DNA from: Candidatus Omnitrophota bacterium
Lineage (GTDB): Bacteria; Omnitrophota; Gorgyraeia; Gygaellales; Profunditerraquicolaceae
DNA length: 5,479 nucleotides
Direction of reading: 5' to 3'
Assembly: GCA_030691585.1 (NCBI GenBank)
Contig: JAUYEC010000087.1
Coordinates: 1-5,479, forward strand
Part shown: one piece after another, positions 4,201 through 5,479 of the stretch
Numbering within the stretch: position 1 is the stretch's first letter
How the letters are laid out: each line of letters opens with the position of its first letter
Translations under genes and position numbers: made by a program
The notes under the pieces: generated by a model
Database searches by the model: none
Seen by the model: the letters and a program-made list of their open reading frames with translations, nothing else
What the model was told of the DNA's origin: nothing

Positions 4201-4240
4201 AATCCCGCAACGATCTAGGCGGGATTGAGCTATGGGCGCG
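4201..4240 (-). pseudogene. 5'-end fragment of tRNA-Arg running into a hairpin
   Basis: The 17 bases at 4224-4240 repeat exactly the first bases of tRNA-Arg plus one flanking base (4163-4179), and flank similarity continues (GCGCAAT against GCGGAAT). After GCGCCCATAGCTCAAT the copy leaves the tRNA and enters a perfect hairpin, AATCCCGC (4201-4208) with GCGGGATT (4219-4226), around a 10-base loop. There is no anticodon or T-arm, so it is not a functional tRNA. It sits 22 bases upstream of the intact gene, where the tRNA promoter would be expected. Confidence 0.7.
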
Positions 4241-4264
4241 GAATGTTCTGTTGGTTTGAAAATC

Positions 4265-4534
4265 TTAGAAAAGGCGGTCAATGACGTTCAGCAGCATTTT
4301 TAAGTCAACTATGGAAAGAAATGCCAACACCAAACCCGTTATGCGGTGCTTTTCCTTGAGCCAGGGATCAACTGAAGGCAAACGAGAATCAAGGGTGTTG
4401 CCTACGCGGTTTGGGGCTAATTGCAGATTTAACGCCTCATCTATCCTGTTGTAGGAATCCGGAGAAAAACAAAGAATGAGTGCTAGTATACAGGCCCCAC
4501 CGTAAACCCCATATGCCACTAATCCTAAAAACAT
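4265..4534 (-). CDS. Small two-helix membrane protein, unknown function
   Basis: An 89-residue protein of no family I recognise. Residues 2-23 (FLGLVAYGVYGGACILALILCF) form a hydrophobic helix and residues about 65-88 (ITGLVLAFLSIVDLKMLLNVI) a second. Between them is a polar loop with Pro and charged residues, including RLPSVDPWLKEKHR. An inner-membrane hairpin is likely. The start is well fixed: ATG at 4534-4532 follows AAAGGAGG with a 5-base spacer. A longer reading from 4585 would include the promoter and is rejected. The gene has its own extended -10 promoter and stands between the thiE palindrome and the tRNA-Arg cluster. Confidence 0.75.
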   Translation of the reverse strand: MFLGLVAYGVYGGACILALILCFSPDSYNRIDEALNLQLAPNRVGNTLDSRLPSVDPWLKEKHRITGLVLAFLSIVDLKMLLNVIDRLF

Positions 4535-4539
4535 ATCGT

Positions 4540-4547
4540 CCTCCTTT
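4540..4547 (-). promoter_or_regulatory. Strong Shine-Dalgarno fixing the start at 4534
   Basis: AAAGGAGG on the minus strand, 5 bases before ATG. It is the best ribosome-binding site in the window and rules out the in-frame upstream start at 4585. Confidence 0.85.
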
Positions 4548-4556
4548 GTTAAACTA

Positions 4557-4585
4557 TTTATACCAAAAATCGGTCTAAAAAGCAA
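4557..4585 (-). promoter_or_regulatory. Extended -10 promoter of the small membrane protein gene
   Basis: TGG-TATAAA (minus strand, 4557-4565) with a partial -35 TTGCTT (4580-4585) and a 17-base spacer. The context TTTTGGTATAA is the same as in the DUF47-pit promoter at 856. The predicted leader is about 15 bases, just enough for the Shine-Dalgarno. Confidence 0.65.
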
Positions 4586-4593
4586 ACAAATAT

Positions 4594-4622
4594 GTAAGGG
4601 CGGGTTTAAAACCCGCCCCTAC
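4594..4622 (-). terminator. 29-bp palindrome ending the thiM-thiE operon; terminator and possible dispersed repeat
   Basis: The arms GTAAGGGCGGGTTT and AAACCCGCCCCTAC flank a single A, with one mismatch over 14 bp. The palindrome begins 1 base after the thiE stop codon. On the minus strand it is followed by ATATTTGTTTGC, a loose U-rich run, so termination is plausible. GTAGGGGCGGGTTT-type palindromes are, as I recall, dispersed in many copies in various bacterial genomes, so this may be a repeat element used as a terminator. Confidence 0.65.
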
Positions 4623-4623
4623 G

Positions 4624-5232
4624 TCAACAGGTGTAGAATAGCCTCTGGAATTTTTCGATCTCAACTTTGACATTTATCCGTCTGACTACCGCGGAAATCG
4701 CGCATAACCCATCAGCGCCGGCGCGGATAACCGCCTCCGCATTGGCTAAATTGATACCTCCGATAGCGATAACCGGGATTTTAACCTTCTTCTTTATCTG
4801 CGCGATCAACTTGATGCCCGCAGGCCGCCCCGCGTCCGCTTTAGTGCGCGTCTTAAATATCGGCGAAACACCGACATAATCGGCGCCTATGCGCTTGGCC
4901 CTTTGCGCCCCGGCAAGGGTATGCACGGTAAGGCCGATGATCTTTTTTTTGCCTAAAATTTTTCGCGCTGGCCAATAGGGCAGGTCATCTTGCCCAAGAT
5001 GGACACCATCAGCCCCAACAGCAAGTGCTAAGTCCAGCCGGTCATTGATCAAAAATATCACATTGCGGCACAATCGCCTGAGCTCTCGCGCCTCCGCGTA
5101 CAAATCCAGCGAACAGGCTTCTTTGTTACGGTACTGCACCACCTCAACTCCGGCGGCAAGCGCGTTCCGGACATCGCTTATATTGCCCGCGCGGCTCAAC
5201 CGCGCGTCCGTGATAAAATAAAACCCCTTCAT
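4624..5232 (-). CDS. thiE: Thiamine-phosphate synthase
   Basis: TIM-barrel enzyme that joins HMP pyrophosphate and thiazole phosphate to make thiamine phosphate, releasing pyrophosphate. Its length of 202 residues is normal. Family motifs appear in order: VVQYRNK (31-37, pyrophosphate binding), INDRLDLALAVGADGVHLGQDD (62-83), GLTVHT (100-105, often GxSTHS), DYVGVSPIFKTRTK (118-131, thiazole phosphate loop), IPVIAIGGI (152-160) and GADGLCAISAV (172-182). The ATG at 5232 overlaps the thiM stop as ATGA, implying translational coupling, and its own ribosome-binding site is weak. With thiM it can turn salvaged hydroxyethylthiazole into thiamine phosphate when HMP pyrophosphate is supplied (thiD may lie outside the window). 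Confidence 0.96.
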   Translation of the reverse strand: MKGFYFITDARLSRAGNISDVRNALAAGVEVVQYRNKEACSLDLYAEARELRRLCRNVIFLINDRLDLALAVGADGVHLGQDDLPYWPARKILGKKKIIGLTVHTLAGAQRAKRIGADYVGVSPIFKTRTKADAGRPAGIKLIAQIKKKVKIPVIAIGGINLANAEAVIRAGADGLCAISAVVRRINVKVEIEKFQRLFYTC

Positions 5233-5479
5233 ACCCGCTCTATCTTCTGCTTGCGCTCAACCGTTTTTTTATCCAAATTATATAACGCGTCAATTAATTT
5301 CATTTTGAATCCCGCAGGCCCCGATGAATCCTTCGCCGCGCACTCACCGGCTATGCCAAAACAGGATAAGCCCGCCGCCGCCGCCCTCACTAAGTCCGGC
5401 TCCACTGCCGCAAACGTCCCGATCACCGACGCCGCCATGCACCCCGTGCCCACCACGTCCGCCATAAGAGCATGGCCGT
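5229..5479 (-). CDS. thiM: Hydroxyethylthiazole kinase (C-terminal part; 5' end beyond the window)
   Basis: Ribokinase-like enzyme that phosphorylates 4-methyl-5-(2-hydroxyethyl)thiazole for thiamine salvage. The visible 82 residues are the C-terminal third: GHALMADVVGTGCMAASVIGTFAAV holds the GTGCM anion-hole motif with the catalytic Cys, followed by the helical AAAAGLSCFGIAGECAA segment and the end GPAGFKMKLIDALYNLD. The frame stays open to the window edge, so the ATG at 5465 is internal: GHAL lies upstream of it in the family motif. The stop overlaps the thiE ATG by 4 bases. Any TPP riboswitch would be upstream of the operon and outside this window. Confidence 0.93.
   Translation of the reverse strand, partial: GHALMADVVGTGCMAASVIGTFAAVEPDLVRAAAAGLSCFGIAGECAAKDSSGPAGFKMKLIDALYNLDKKTVERKQKIERV

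Noticed and set aside
5229..5465. Short complete 78-residue gene starting at ATG 5465
   Set aside because: The ThiM motif continues upstream in frame (GHAL) to the window edge, so this ATG is internal to a truncated thiM.

Overview
This is a compact bacterial chromosomal segment in which every credible gene lies on the minus strand, so transcription runs from high to low coordinates. Bacterial traits are Shine-Dalgarno sequences, sigma70-type extended -10 boxes, a tadA gene beside tRNA-Arg(ACG), and tRNA genes without an encoded CCA. Mid-range base composition, a free-standing LAGLIDADG endonuclease and many small palindromes between genes suggest an uncultivated lineage. A candidate phylum such as Omnitrophota is a guess from gene style and was not tested.

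In transcriptional order: (1) 5479-4624 is the end of a thiamine salvage/synthesis operon. The 3' part of thiM overlaps thiE by 4 bases, and a strong palindrome closes the operon. (2) 4585-4265 is a small two-helix membrane protein gene with its own extended -10 promoter and a textbook Shine-Dalgarno. (3) 4244-3791 is the oddest stretch. An intact tRNA-Arg(ACG) is surrounded by partial copies of itself: a 5'-end fragment upstream, a degenerate cloverleaf-like copy downstream, and an inverted T-arm copy. GC-rich hairpins lie between them, and a 117-bp nested inverted repeat reaches almost to the tadA start. (4) 3777-3217 holds tadA, whose usual substrate is exactly tRNA-Arg(ACG), and 12 bases later tRNA-Ser(GCU) with a hairpin terminator. 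(5) 3187-1606 looks like accessory DNA: a large hairpin, a LAGLIDADG homing endonuclease, an operator-like array of palindromes, and an AT-rich gene for an unrecognised 173-residue protein. (6) 1518-889 is an FMN-dependent NADH-azoreductase. (7) 864-1 is a phosphate-uptake operon: an extended -10 promoter, a PhoU-like DUF47 protein that appears to start at CTG, then the first 61 codons of a PiT phosphate transporter.

Most genes are ordinary housekeeping functions. The points worth follow-up are the tRNA-Arg fragment/hairpin cluster (3911-4244), the nested inverted repeat that abuts a possible leaderless tadA promoter, the probable CTG start of the DUF47 gene, and the palindrome array before the unknown 173-residue protein. 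I did not find a clear new defence or catalytic system. The tRNA-Arg cluster is the best candidate for something undescribed.
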